A stretch of 64,000 nt of DNA from C7867-006 sp964453075 (GCA_964453075.1 CAYVNM010000001.1:1-64000); one strand, 5' to 3'; numbered from the stretch's first letter, positions 1-8,610 are shown. Numbers and translations: made by a program. Notes: generated from the sequence alone by a model not told the origin.

Positions 1-278
1 CTTTTGCTGTACATCTAGTGAGATTGGGGGATAAAGAAGAAACAGTTTCTTTTGCTGAAAAGATTTATAAAGATTTGGAAAGTCGTGGTATTGAAGTTTT
101 GTATGATGATAGAGATTTAAGACCTGGGGAGAAGTTCGCTGACTCTGATCTTATCGGAATTCCAGTGAGATTTATAATAAGTGATAAAACAGTTGCCGAA
201 AATAAAATAGAAATAAAAAAGAGAACAGAAATGGAATCAAGGCTTGTTTCTCTGGACGAAGCAATTAGTATCTTATAG
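1..278 (+). CDS. proS: Prolyl-tRNA synthetase, C-terminal fragment
   Basis: The frame is open from the window edge to a TAG at 276-278, about 91 residues. The segment matches the HGTP anticodon-binding domain of class II ProRS (for example YDDRDLRPGEKFADSDLIG, then GIPVRFIISDKT). ProRS charges tRNA-Pro in the cytoplasm. A GTG at 18 is in frame but lies inside the domain, so it is not a real start; the true start is upstream of the window. The 125 bases from here to mreB hold no gene I can support. Confidence 0.85.
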   Translation, partial: FAVHLVRLGDKEETVSFAEKIYKDLESRGIEVLYDDRDLRPGEKFADSDLIGIPVRFIISDKTVAENKIEIKKRTEMESRLVSLDEAISIL

Positions 279-403
279 ATTTAAAAATTATTGTTTATTT
301 GGATCATTAAGGCCTAAGTGACATTGGCTATTTTTGTGTTTAAATCGCAAATAATTCCTAATTACATAGTTTTTTAAACATGTGCTAGTATATTTACCAA
401 GAT

Positions 404-1465
404 ATGATCAAGAACCTCGAACAATTCAAAAGACTACTTTCAAACGATATCGGTATTGATTTGGGTACAGCAAATACTCTGGTTTATTTGCGAGGCAAGG
501 GGATTCTTATTAACGAACCTTCTGTTGTGGCAGTGAATCAAAAGACGGGTCGTGTTGTTGCCGTGGGTAAGGATGCAAAACAAATGCTTGGGCGAACTCC
601 AGGACACATCATTGCGGTGCGACCACTTGTGGATGGTGTGATATCTGACTTTGAAGTTACAGAGGAAATGATAACTTATCTTTTGAACAAAGCACAAAAA
701 GATAATAAAAAATTACTCGGTCCGCGTGTTGTGGTGGGAGTACCATCTGGAATCACAAATGTTGAGACTCGCGCTGTGAGAGATGCCACACGTAACGCTG
801 GTGCTTCTGAAGTTTACATAGTGGAGGAGCCAATGGCCGGGGCTATTGGAATACGGCTTCCTATAATGGAGCCAATTGGAAATATGGTTATAGATATTGG
901 AGGAGGGACTTCTGACATCGCGGTTATTTCTCTGGGTGGAGTTGTGCGGTCAAAAAATCTTCGTATTGCAGGAGACAAACTAAACAACGATATAATATCT
1001 TACGTTAGAAGCGAGTTTAAGATTTTAATTGGAGAAAAAACAGCTGAAAATATAAAAATATCTATAGGGGCTATTTTGCCTGGAAATGAGCCTTTGGAAG
1101 CCTCTATAAAGGGTCGCGATTTAATCTCTGGATTACCTAGGGAAGTGGTTATCACCGACTCTGACATTCGCGAAGCTATTTCACAATCCATAGATACTCT
1201 TATAGAGTCAGTAAAAGAGGTTTTGGAAATTACACCACCGGAAATTATGTCAGACATTATGCAGAGAGGAATATATCTATTCGGTGGTGGCGCACTCATA
1301 AAAGGTTTGGCTGAAATAATAACAGAATATACGAAAATCCCAGTGCATATAGCGGGGGATCCGTTGACTGCTGTTTGTAGAGGCACAGGAATAATTTTGG
1401 AGAATCTAGATTTATATAAAGATGTTCTAATAGCCAACGAAGATGAATTACCTCCTAAAAAGTAA
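404..1465 (+). CDS. mreB: Rod-shape determining actin homologue MreB
   Basis: At 353 residues it is close to the usual family length (about 340-350). It shows the actin-like ATPase signatures: phosphate-1 loop GIDLGTANTLVY near residues 17-28, phosphate-2 motif IDIGGGTSDIAV near 165, and LFGGGALIKGL near the C-terminus. MreB filaments on the inner face of the membrane organise side-wall peptidoglycan synthesis. It is first in the mreB-mreC-mreD-mrdA order and overlaps mreC by 23 nt, implying co-translation. There is no Shine-Dalgarno; a TAGTAT box lies about 12 nt upstream of the ATG. Confidence 0.96.
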   Translation: MIKNLEQFKRLLSNDIGIDLGTANTLVYLRGKGILINEPSVVAVNQKTGRVVAVGKDAKQMLGRTPGHIIAVRPLVDGVISDFEVTEEMITYLLNKAQKDNKKLLGPRVVVGVPSGITNVETRAVRDATRNAGASEVYIVEEPMAGAIGIRLPIMEPIGNMVIDIGGGTSDIAVISLGGVVRSKNLRIAGDKLNNDIISYVRSEFKILIGEKTAENIKISIGAILPGNEPLEASIKGRDLISGLPREVVITDSDIREAISQSIDTLIESVKEVLEITPPEIMSDIMQRGIYLFGGGALIKGLAEIITEYTKIPVHIAGDPLTAVCRGTGIILENLDLYKDVLIANEDELPPKK

Positions 1466-2234
1466 ACCAAAAAATGAACACAAGGGTAAGATAGTTTCAA
1501 TAATACTTGTTTTTTGTTTGTTGGCTTTGGCCGAACTGATGTTTTCAGAAGAAATAAGAAGTGTTTCTTATACTATCGCTAGACCGATTTGGAGAGTAGC
1601 GGAATTCACAACCAAACCTTTTTCGGGTATGAAGAATTTCTTTGTATCTAAAAATAATTTAATAAACAAAAATTTAGCCCTGGAAGAAGAAATGGTGAGT
1701 TTGAGATTAAAGAGGGTAGATTATGAAATCTTGTCTAAAGAGTTTGATGAGTTAAAAAATCAATTAGGAAGGCAAGGTGATCAACCCAGAGTACTGTCCC
1801 GTGTATTGTCCAAACCACCATATTCTCCATACGATAATTTCGTAATAGATGTTGGTTCTGAAGAGGGGGTTTCTTTGGGGAGTAGGGTTTATATTTCGGA
1901 TAATATTATAATAGGATTAGTGAAAAAAATTACTCCACATACATCCTTGGTAGAGCTGTTTTCTAATGGAGACAGTGAGCAAGAAACTATTTTGTCTCGC
2001 ACCGGGTCATCTTTTGTGCTCAAAGGGCAGGGTGGAGGTAATCTAGAACTGGAAGTTCCAAAGGACACAGATATTATTTGGGGGGATGTCTTTTTATATC
2101 CAAAATTTTCAACTGCTATGGTGGGAAGTGTGTACTATATAGATGAAAATTCACAAAACTCTTTTAAAAAAATATACATACGTGTACCTGGAAACATATT
2201 TTCCACAAAGTATGTTTTTGTAGAAAGAAATTAA
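1443..2234 (+). CDS. mreC: Rod-shape determining protein MreC
   Basis: 263 residues. After a short basic N-terminus there is one transmembrane helix (about residues 18-36), then a coiled coil (about 65-100), then the beta-rich extracytoplasmic domain with the family pattern YDNFVIDVGSEEGVSLGSRV. MreC links cytoplasmic MreB to the penicillin-binding proteins outside the membrane. The start overlaps the end of mreB. The next gene of the operon, mreD, is separated from it by an unrelated inserted gene at 2309-2659, which is unusual for this operon. Confidence 0.93.
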   Translation: MNYLLKSKPKNEHKGKIVSIILVFCLLALAELMFSEEIRSVSYTIARPIWRVAEFTTKPFSGMKNFFVSKNNLINKNLALEEEMVSLRLKRVDYEILSKEFDELKNQLGRQGDQPRVLSRVLSKPPYSPYDNFVIDVGSEEGVSLGSRVYISDNIIIGLVKKITPHTSLVELFSNGDSEQETILSRTGSSFVLKGQGGGNLELEVPKDTDIIWGDVFLYPKFSTAMVGSVYYIDENSQNSFKKIYIRVPGNIFSTKYVFVERN

Positions 2235-2236
2235 AT

Positions 2237-2264
2237 TTGACTTATTAGAAATTTATTATATTCT
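2237..2264 (+). promoter_or_regulatory. Sigma-70-like promoter for the inserted gene
   Basis: TTGACT at 2237-2242, 16 nt spacer, TATTCT at 2259-2264. It begins 3 nt after the mreC stop codon and reads into the accessory gene at 2309. This places a separate transcription unit inside the mre operon. Confidence 0.6.
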
Positions 2265-2308
2265 ACAAAAAGATTTAGTTCTAATTTTCCACTTCTGGAG
2301 GTGTGCCC

Positions 2309-2659
2309 ATGACGAGTATCAAGAATCTCTTTCACTTGGTGTTTCTGTCCGTTTTCGGGGTCATGATCGCTGTGGTGTGTTTTTTTTCCGCCACAGTGAT
2401 TCTGATAGGGCTTTTTTTCTGGATGGCTTGTGGGGTGGCCGGTATTGTTTCTACAATGGCCCTCAAGATTCATGGACGGGAATCACTCGTGTTTCGAGTG
2501 GCTCTGATTCTGGTACTAGTGGCCATCAAGATTACCAGCTACAACCTACATCCCGAGATTTACCTCTTGCATTATTTGGATGCGTTAATGGGGTTGCTGA
2601 TCTATCTCTCCACGACCATCTACTGCCAGAAGTATGTGACCAGAACAACGAGGACGTGA
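2309..2659 (+). CDS. Small four-helix membrane protein (accessory)
   Basis: 116 residues, function not recognised. Four hydrophobic segments (about 8-30, 32-52, 62-78, 86-105) and a basic C-terminal tail indicate an inner-membrane protein. I chose ATG 2309 because GGAGG at 2297-2301 sits 7 nt upstream; a GTG at 2303 is in frame but too close to that site. Codon choice and G+C differ visibly from the flanking mre genes. It has its own promoter (2237-2264) and a strong terminator 5 nt after the stop, so it looks like an inserted independent unit. An overlapping frame (2377-2727) is probably a shadow because it has no ribosome site. It could affect MreC/MreD, but nothing in the sequence shows this. 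Confidence 0.7.
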   Translation: MTSIKNLFHLVFLSVFGVMIAVVCFFSATVILIGLFFWMACGVAGIVSTMALKIHGRESLVFRVALILVLVAIKITSYNLHPEIYLLHYLDALMGLLIYLSTTIYCQKYVTRTTRT

Positions 2660-2664
2660 TCATT

Positions 2665-2703
2665 GTCCGCCCAAGCAGAGAGCTCTGCTTCGGCGGACTT
2701 TCT
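2665..2703 (+). terminator. Intrinsic terminator of the inserted gene
   Basis: GTCCGCC (2665-2671) pairs with GGCGGAC (2692-2698); after one mismatch AAGCAGAG (2673-2680) pairs with CTCTGCTT (2683-2690). Short T-tract after 2698. This hairpin could also reduce read-through into mreD. Confidence 0.8.
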
Positions 2704-2723
2704 GTTTATGTTATTATTAAAGG

Positions 2724-2981
2724 ATGAATAGTCCGATTTTACGTGTTTTAGGTTTTATTTTTGTATTTATACTGGTCACAGTTTTACCGTGGTGGCTTTC
2801 TATTATATTACTTGCTTTATTAACGGTTTATCTTAATTTTTATTTGGAAGTGATATTTTTCGGTTTTTTGATTGATACTCTTTATTCCATTCAGAATCAT
2901 TTTCCGTATACGGGTCTTGTTGTTTCCACAGTTTTTTTAATAATTACCGTGTTTGTAAAAACACGTATTAGGAAGTTCTAA
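2724..2981 (+). CDS. mreD: MreD-like membrane protein
   Basis: 85 residues, nearly all hydrophobic, with about three membrane helices. It lies directly before a PBP2 gene and after mreC, the usual MreD position. MreD is normally about 150-170 residues with five or six helices, so this is a short version, or only the C-terminal half of the fold. The fragment FFGFLIDTLYSIQ resembles the conserved part of MreD. No Shine-Dalgarno is obvious beyond AAAGG 4 nt upstream. The identification rests mostly on position and hydropathy. Confidence 0.65.
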   Translation: MNSPILRVLGFIFVFILVTVLPWWLSIILLALLTVYLNFYLEVIFFGFLIDTLYSIQNHFPYTGLVVSTVFLIITVFVKTRIRKF

Positions 2982-2985
2982 TTTT

Positions 2986-4698
2986 ATGTTTCATAGAATA
3001 AAGAAATTTTTTATCAAGCAGGATTATAGAAGTAACAAGGATATTGATCCTGATGAGATATTTCTTGATTCAAAAAATTTGCCCAATTTTGACACTAATC
3101 AATTTGAAGGAAGAATAGAGAAACCCATACCACATACGGTTTATAAATTCATGTTATTTTTTATTATTTTTGTTGGTTTTGTTTTTGCTTACAAATTACA
3201 TGGTTTGCAAATAGTGGATGGTCAAACTTTTAGAAATAGGAGTGACAGTAATAGCTTACACAAAACACTAGTCTTTGCTGACAGAGGGGTTATATTTGAT
3301 AGAAATAAGAAAGTTGTGGTATGGAATGATGTAAACCCAAACTCATCTGATTTTTCTCTGAGAATATATGCTTCTTCTACTGGTTTTTCCACTATAGTTG
3401 GCTATGTGAAATATCCAACCAAAGATTCTAGTGGTTTTTACTATCAGGATTCTTATGATCCGAAAGATGGAATAGAAAAAATATATAATAATTTGCTTGC
3501 TGGTAAAAATGGTACAAAAATAATAGAAACAGATGTTAAAGGAAATGTTATATCAGAAAGTGTTGTAGAACCACCTGTGGATGGACAAAACCTAGATTTA
3601 TCTATAGATCTTGATTTGCAAAGAGAATTAAACAGTTCTCTTTTGGATATAGCAGACAGAGCTGGATACAAGGGTGGGTCTGGAATAATAATGAATGTTA
3701 ATACTGGAGAAATTTTGGCTAGTAGTAATTTTCCAGAATATGATTCCAATATCATGACAAGTGGTTCAGATAAAGAAAAAATAAGTAACTGGTTGGTGTC
3801 AAAAAATCATCCATTTTTAAATAGGGCTATAACCGGACTTTATACTCCAGGATCCATAATGAAGCTTTTTGTTGCTATGGGTGTGTTGTCTGAAGGTGTA
3901 ATAAGTCCAAATCGTCAAATATTAAGTACTGGTTCAATTTCTATTCCTAATCCGTTTTTTCCAGATAAGCCATCAGTGTTTTTAGATTGGAAAGCGCATG
4001 GAATGGTTGATTTGAGAAAGGCTATAGCGGTGTCTTCTAACGTTTATTTCTACGAGGTTACAGGAGGGTATAAAGATCAAAAAGGTATAGGGATTGCTAA
4101 TATAGAAAAATATACAAGAATGTTTGGCTTTGGTTCTACTACAGGTATTTATTTCCCAGGTGAAAAAAATGGCACGATCCCAAATCCACAATGGAAGAAA
4201 GAAAATTTTAATGGTGATGATTGGCGAGTTGGAGACACATACAACACAGCGATAGGTCAATATGGTTTCCAAGTTTCTCCTTTACAGGCGGTAAGAGCGG
4301 TTAGTGCTATTGCGAATGAAGGGACACTTCTTGTGCCAACCTTTCTAAAAATTGATGGTAAAGATAGTAAAGTGAAGGTGTCTGGTTCTATAGATCTTGA
4401 TCCTAGTTTTTACAAGATAGTTAAGGAGGGTATGAGGCAGGGTGTGACAGAAGGAACTTCTCAAGCTATAAACTTTTCTTTTGTAGAAGTTGCTTCTAAA
4501 ACTGGTACTGCACAAATTGGAGTTAATAAAGATGAAGTTAATTCTTGGGTGGTAGGTTTTTGGCCTTATAAAAATCCCAAATATGCCTATGCGATAGTAA
4601 TGGAAAGAGGTTCAAGGAACAATCAATTTGGTGCGGTTTTAGTAATGCAAGAGTTTTTTAACTGGATGTCTGTTTATGCATCAAATTATTTGGAATAA
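2986..4698 (+). CDS. mrdA: Penicillin-binding protein 2 (elongation transpeptidase)
   Basis: 570 residues: cytoplasmic basic tail, one membrane anchor (about 52-70), dimerisation domain, then a transpeptidase domain. All three active-site motifs are present: SxxK as SIMK in GLYTPGSIMKLF (near 289), SxN as SSN in AVSSNVYF, and KTG in ASKTGTAQIG. It cross-links side-wall peptidoglycan on the outer face of the membrane with MreBCD and a RodA-type polymerase. It is 4 nt downstream of mreD and probably co-transcribed with it. Confidence 0.93.
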   Translation: MFHRIKKFFIKQDYRSNKDIDPDEIFLDSKNLPNFDTNQFEGRIEKPIPHTVYKFMLFFIIFVGFVFAYKLHGLQIVDGQTFRNRSDSNSLHKTLVFADRGVIFDRNKKVVVWNDVNPNSSDFSLRIYASSTGFSTIVGYVKYPTKDSSGFYYQDSYDPKDGIEKIYNNLLAGKNGTKIIETDVKGNVISESVVEPPVDGQNLDLSIDLDLQRELNSSLLDIADRAGYKGGSGIIMNVNTGEILASSNFPEYDSNIMTSGSDKEKISNWLVSKNHPFLNRAITGLYTPGSIMKLFVAMGVLSEGVISPNRQILSTGSISIPNPFFPDKPSVFLDWKAHGMVDLRKAIAVSSNVYFYEVTGGYKDQKGIGIANIEKYTRMFGFGSTTGIYFPGEKNGTIPNPQWKKENFNGDDWRVGDTYNTAIGQYGFQVSPLQAVRAVSAIANEGTLLVPTFLKIDGKDSKVKVSGSIDLDPSFYKIVKEGMRQGVTEGTSQAINFSFVEVASKTGTAQIGVNKDEVNSWVVGFWPYKNPKYAYAIVMERGSRNNQFGAVLVMQEFFNWMSVYASNYLE

Positions 4699-4757
4699 TA
4701 AATTGACCAAACGGGTTTTTTTTGATATGCTGTCGGCAATTATTTAATATTTATACT

Positions 4758-5219
4758 ATGAAAAACGATCACGAGTATTTAACCAAAGACAAGTTTGACG
4801 AATTTACAAAGGAATTAGTTTTGCTTAAGGGTACAAAAAGAAAGGAGGTTGCTGAGAACCTAGAGTATGCAAAATCACTAGGGGATCTTTCAGAAAATGC
4901 TGAATATCATGAAGCTAGAGATATCCAGGCTACAGTTGAGGATCGTATTGCCAAACTGGAAGCTCTTTTAAAAAATGCCTCAATAGTTTCTGGCAATCAT
5001 ACTGGAGTTGTGAATGTTGGTTCTGTGGTTACTGTAGAAAAGGATGGTAAAAAGACAACCTATAGTATTGTTGGATCAGAAGAGGCTGATGTTGCCCAAA
5101 ATAAAATTTCTATAAAATCTCCATTTGGACAGGCTATATTTGGTAAAAAGGAGGGTGATCTCTTTTCTTTTCAAGCTCCTGTAGGTGAAATATCTTATAA
5201 GATTACAGATATAAAATAG
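4758..5219 (+). CDS. greA: Transcription elongation factor GreA
   Basis: 153 residues from ATG 4758, the usual GreA length. The N-terminal coiled coil carries the signature LGDLSENAEYHEARD, which holds the acidic tip that reaches the RNA polymerase active site and stimulates cleavage of backtracked RNA. The C-terminal domain (FGQAIFGKKEGD) is complete. An in-frame extension to 4722 gives an atypical N-terminus and is rejected. TTGACC at 4703 and TATGCT near 4727 could be its promoter. Confidence 0.95.
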   Translation: MKNDHEYLTKDKFDEFTKELVLLKGTKRKEVAENLEYAKSLGDLSENAEYHEARDIQATVEDRIAKLEALLKNASIVSGNHTGVVNVGSVVTVEKDGKKTTYSIVGSEEADVAQNKISIKSPFGQAIFGKKEGDLFSFQAPVGEISYKITDIK

Positions 5220-5234
5220 TTTTAGAAACAAGCT

Positions 5235-5262
5235 TTGAACTTTTGGTTTTATACTTTATACT
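5235..5262 (+). promoter_or_regulatory. Promoter of lysS, predicted leaderless
   Basis: TTGAAC at 5235-5240, 16 nt spacer, TATACT at 5257-5262, then exactly 6 nt to the ATG at 5269. With a normal -10 to start distance, transcription would begin at or within 1-2 nt of the start codon. Confidence 0.65.
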
Positions 5263-5268
5263 TAGTTC

Positions 5269-6726
5269 ATGGCATCTATAGATGAAATAAAACAAACCAG
5301 ATTACAGAAGTTGGAACTATTAAAAAAGGCCGGGATAGATCCTTATCCTGCAAAAGTTCCAAGGGATTTTCCAATTATATTTTTAAAAACTAATTTTGAG
5401 GCTCAAACTAAAACGGGTGTGCCTATTTCCGTTGCGGGCAGAGTAATGGCTTTGCGTGGACAAGGATCCATACTTTTTGCTGTTTTGTTTGATGGTACAG
5501 AGAGAATACAGGCAATAGTAAAAAAAGATGTACTAAAAGAAGAAAATTTTTCTTTATTCTTTAATACTGTGGATGTGGGTGATTTTATATCTGTCACTGG
5601 TATAGCAATGCTTTCCGAAAGAGGAGAGCCGAGCGTTATGACTGATTCATGGGTTATGGCAAGTAAATCTCTTTTGCCTTTACCTGAAAAATGGCATGGA
5701 CTTCAGGATGTTGAAGAAAGATACAGAAAGAGATATTTGGATTTTGTCATGAATGATGAACTGAGAGATTTGATTGTAAAGAAATCTAAGTTCTGGGACG
5801 CAACACGTGATTTTATGAAGAATACAGGTTTTCTAGAAGTGGAAACTCCAACTTTAGAAACCACAACAGGTGGTGCAGAAGCTACTCCTTTTGGAACACA
5901 CCACAATGACTTTGATTTGGATGTTTATTTGAGAATTTCTGTAGGTGAATTGTGGCAAAAGAGATTGATGTCTGGTGGTTTTCCAAAAACTTTTGAAATA
6001 GGAAGGATTTATAGAAATGAAGGCTCTAGTCCAGACCATCTCCAAGAGTTCACAAACATGGAATTTTATTGGTCATTTGCAGATTTTAATGATGGTATGG
6101 AGTTGGTTAGGGAAATGTATATAGAAATAGCAAAGGAGGTATTTGGTAAAACAGAATTTACATCTAAAGGACACACATTTGATCTTGCATCTGAATGGGT
6201 AAAAATAGATTATGCACAAGAAATTCTAAAACAAACAGGTGTAGATATAAACACGGCAACAGAAAAAGAGATGGCTGAAAAGCTCGATGAGCTTAAAGTA
6301 AAATACGACGGAAACAATAAAGAGCGTCTGATGGATACTTTATGGAAGTATTGTAGAAAAAATATTTCAGGTCCCGCTTTTCTAATAAATCATCCCGTTT
6401 TAGTTTCACCATTAGCTAAAGCCAATCCTGATAGAAGAACTGTTCAAAGATTTCAACCCATAATAGCTGGAAGTGAAGTCGGTAATGGATTTTCAGAATT
6501 GAACGACCCAATAGATCAAAGGCAAAGATTTGAATTGCAACAAAAAATGATAGATAGGGGGGATACTGAAGCAATGATGGCTGACTATGAATTTGTAGAA
6601 ATGTTAGAACATGGAATGCCTCCTACGTGTGGTTTTGGTTTTGGAGAAAGACTCTTTGCTATTTTGGCGGATAAACCATTGAGAGACTTACAAACGTTCC
6701 CTTTGATGAGGCCTAAGTCAGAATAA
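5269..6726 (+). CDS. lysS: Lysyl-tRNA synthetase, class II
   Basis: 485 residues, usual bacterial LysRS length. N-terminal OB-fold anticodon-binding domain, then the class II catalytic core with motif 2 (IGRIYRNEG) and motif 3 (GFGFGERLFA). It charges tRNA-Lys in the cytoplasm. There is no Shine-Dalgarno; the -10 box lies 6 nt before the ATG. A terminator follows, so it appears to be a single-gene unit. Confidence 0.96.
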   Translation: MASIDEIKQTRLQKLELLKKAGIDPYPAKVPRDFPIIFLKTNFEAQTKTGVPISVAGRVMALRGQGSILFAVLFDGTERIQAIVKKDVLKEENFSLFFNTVDVGDFISVTGIAMLSERGEPSVMTDSWVMASKSLLPLPEKWHGLQDVEERYRKRYLDFVMNDELRDLIVKKSKFWDATRDFMKNTGFLEVETPTLETTTGGAEATPFGTHHNDFDLDVYLRISVGELWQKRLMSGGFPKTFEIGRIYRNEGSSPDHLQEFTNMEFYWSFADFNDGMELVREMYIEIAKEVFGKTEFTSKGHTFDLASEWVKIDYAQEILKQTGVDINTATEKEMAEKLDELKVKYDGNNKERLMDTLWKYCRKNISGPAFLINHPVLVSPLAKANPDRRTVQRFQPIIAGSEVGNGFSELNDPIDQRQRFELQQKMIDRGDTEAMMADYEFVEMLEHGMPPTCGFGFGERLFAILADKPLRDLQTFPLMRPKSE

Positions 6727-6750
6727 TTTTTAGAGCCATAAATAAAGCTT

Positions 6751-6778
6751 AAAAAGCCAGTAAAATACTGGCTTTTTT
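6751..6778 (+). terminator. Terminator after lysS
   Basis: AAAAAGCCAGTA (6751-6762) pairs with TACTGGCTTTTT across a 3 nt loop and ends in a T-run. The A-tract on the left arm means it could also work on the minus strand. Confidence 0.85.
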
Positions 6779-6802
6779 GGTGTAAAAAAGTGGATAAGTG
6801 TG

Positions 6803-6856
6803 TTGGACGGTGGGATATAGTGGTATATAATATTAGTTAAGTGGGAAGAAGTGGGA
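6803..6856 (+). promoter_or_regulatory. dcw promoter with MraZ-box repeats
   Basis: A near-consensus promoter: TTGGAC at 6803-6808, 17 nt spacer, TATAAT at 6826-6831. Inside the spacer are TGGGA (6811-6815) and TGGTA (6821-6825), 5 nt apart. Downstream of the expected start are TGGGA (6842-6846) and TGGGA (6852-6856), again 5 nt apart. TGGGN repeats with 5 nt spacers are the known binding signature of MraZ, whose gene follows. This predicts autoregulation of the dcw operon by MraZ. Confidence 0.75.
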
Positions 6857-6907
6857 AATTTGTTTGTGTGGCCAAATTAATTTCCGAAAATTTTTTAAAA
6901 CAACACC

Positions 6908-7342
6908 ATGTTAATAGGAGAATACACACATACCATTGATGAGAAAAATCGTCTCTCGTTGCCAGCGAAATTTCGTGCAGAGATGGGTAAAAAAATTGTG
7001 GTGACTCCTGGACTTGATTCCTGCTTGTTTGTTTTTACTCAAAAAGAGTGGCTTAAGATTGAAGAAAAATTAAACCAATCTTCGATAGGACAAGCTGATA
7101 GTCGAAGTTTTTCCAGACATATGTTTGCTGGGGCAACTGAGGCAGAAGTCGATTCTATTGGACGTATTCTTATCCCAGAATTTCTACGGGACAGAGCAAA
7201 CCTAAAAAGTAAAGTTGTTGTTATTGGGGTTTCTAGTCGCGTTGAGATATGGAATGAAAAGACATGGAGTGAATACAAAAAGGTCGTGGAGAAGCAGGCC
7301 GATACTTTGGCCGAAAAGTTGGGTCAGGTAGGAGTGTTGTAA
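6908..7342 (+). CDS. mraZ: Transcriptional regulator MraZ
   Basis: 144 residues, usual length. Two AbrB-like SpoVT repeats with the hallmark openings GEYTHTIDEKNRLSLPAKFR and DSIGRILIPEFLR. MraZ forms a ring that binds repeated TGGGN boxes in its own promoter; such boxes are visible upstream. It is first in the dcw gene order, 1 nt before rsmH. There is no clear Shine-Dalgarno, and the leader is about 70 nt. Confidence 0.96.
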   Translation: MLIGEYTHTIDEKNRLSLPAKFRAEMGKKIVVTPGLDSCLFVFTQKEWLKIEEKLNQSSIGQADSRSFSRHMFAGATEAEVDSIGRILIPEFLRDRANLKSKVVVIGVSSRVEIWNEKTWSEYKKVVEKQADTLAEKLGQVGVL

Positions 7343-7343
7343 C

Positions 7344-8279
7344 ATGCAGCACAAAACAGTTCTTTTACATGAAGCTATAGATGGTTTAGATATCAAATCT
7401 GGTGATATCTTTGTGGACGGTACCTTAGGAGGGGGTGGCCATACTGAAGAAATAATAAAAAGATTTGGAGACAAGGTTTATGTGATCGGAATAGATTTGG
7501 ATAGAGAGGCCATAGAGAGAACAAGGATTCGTCTAACATCCACCAAACACAATATTAGATATGTGGAAGATAGTTTTCGAAACATAGATATTGTTTTAAA
7601 AAATTTGAATATTGGTGGAGTGGATAAAGTATTGCTTGATATAGGATTATCATCCAATCAGTTTGAGGACTCTGGTAGAGGTTTTTCCTTCCAAAAAGAC
7701 GAACCTTTAATTATGTCTTTTAAGAAGGATTTAACTGAAAAAGATCTAACTGCAAGAGAAATAATAAATGATTGGGATGAAGAAAATATAAGAGCTATTT
7801 TGGAAGGATACGGAGAAGAACAGTTTGCATGGAAGATATCTAGAGCCATAGTGGAAAAACGAAAAATAAAACCCATTGAAACAACTTTTGAGTTAGTAGA
7901 AATAATAAAGTTGGCTACTCCAAAGTTTTATCATAACCGAAGAATTCATCCAGCCACAAAAACATTTCAAGCTCTTAGAATAACTGTTAATGATGAAATC
8001 CAGAGTTTGAGAGATGGAGTTTTAAAAAGTTTCCATGCTTTGAATCAAAATGGAAGATTGGCGGTGATATCTTTTCATAGTTTAGAAGATAGGGTAGTAA
8101 AACAATTTTTTAAAGATCAGGAGGATAAAGGAGTGGGTAAGAGAATCACAAAAAAACCAATTATACCAAGTGAAGAAGAAATATCATTAAATCCAAGGTC
8201 AAGAAGTGCAAAACTAAGAATTATCACCCGCCTGCTCCCGACCGAGTACTCTCGGGAGGGTGGGCAGGAAAAATTATAA
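7344..8279 (+). CDS. rsmH: 16S rRNA m4C1402 methyltransferase RsmH
   Basis: 311 residues. The SAM-binding motif DGTLGGGGHTEEII is near residues 29-42, with the conserved LLDIGLSSNQFED and later HPATKTFQALRI and VISFHSLEDR blocks. It N4-methylates C1402 in the ribosomal P site. The normal C-terminus, SRSAKLRIITR, is followed by about 14 residues encoded by the GC-rich palindromic element (8227-8268) and then a short new end. This extension is unlikely to belong to the ancestral protein. Confidence 0.95.
   Translation: MQHKTVLLHEAIDGLDIKSGDIFVDGTLGGGGHTEEIIKRFGDKVYVIGIDLDREAIERTRIRLTSTKHNIRYVEDSFRNIDIVLKNLNIGGVDKVLLDIGLSSNQFEDSGRGFSFQKDEPLIMSFKKDLTEKDLTAREIINDWDEENIRAILEGYGEEQFAWKISRAIVEKRKIKPIETTFELVEIIKLATPKFYHNRRIHPATKTFQALRITVNDEIQSLRDGVLKSFHALNQNGRLAVISFHSLEDRVVKQFFKDQEDKGVGKRITKKPIIPSEEEISLNPRSRSAKLRIITRLLPTEYSREGGQEKL
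8227..8268 (+). repeat. Palindromic coding element, copy 1 (42 nt, in rsmH)
   Basis: Begins CCCGCCTG and ends GGGCAGG. The inner arms CTCCCGA and TCGGGAG flank a loop containing the palindrome GAGTACTC; the outer arms are CCCGCC and a GGTGGG variant of GGCGGG. Its length is a multiple of three and it is read in frame as RLLPTEYSREGGQ. It is far more GC-rich than the surrounding gene. Related copies lie at 13853, 22617, 29113 and 45189. Confidence 0.9.
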
Positions 8280-8298
8280 AAATAACTAACAAAATATT

Positions 8299-8610
8299 AT
8301 GGTAGAAAAAGTATTAGAATTACATAGAGAAAAAACAATATTCTGGGTGCTTATTTCAGTTCTGGTTTTGTTTGTTGGTTTTTATATGTATTTTGTTAGA
8401 ACAACAATAAGTAATGTTGTTGCACGTCAGAATTTGGAAAGTGAAGCTTCATCATTATCTCTTGAGATAGGGAGCAAGGAATTTGAATATATAACAAAAA
8501 GAAATGCTGTTACTTTGGCCACAGCTTACTCCTTGGGATTTAAAGACAGTCAAAATAAAATTTTTGTTTCTAGAAATTCGAATGCTAGAGTTGCCTATCT
8601 GAGCAACTAG
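8299..8610 (+). CDS. ftsL: FtsL/DivIC-like division protein
   Basis: 103 residues, bitopic: a short basic cytoplasmic part, one membrane helix (about 16-34), then a predicted coiled coil. Sequence conservation in FtsL is very low, so the call rests on topology and position between rsmH and ftsI, the canonical FtsL slot. FtsL joins FtsB and FtsQ to activate septal peptidoglycan synthesis. Confidence 0.7.
   Translation: MVEKVLELHREKTIFWVLISVLVLFVGFYMYFVRTTISNVVARQNLESEASSLSLEIGSKEFEYITKRNAVTLATAYSLGFKDSQNKIFVSRNSNARVAYLSN

Noticed and set aside
2377..2727. 116-codon frame overlapping the inserted membrane protein gene
   Set aside because: It has no ribosome site, runs through the terminator hairpin and into mreD, while the 2309 frame has GGAGG at the right distance and a coherent four-helix product.
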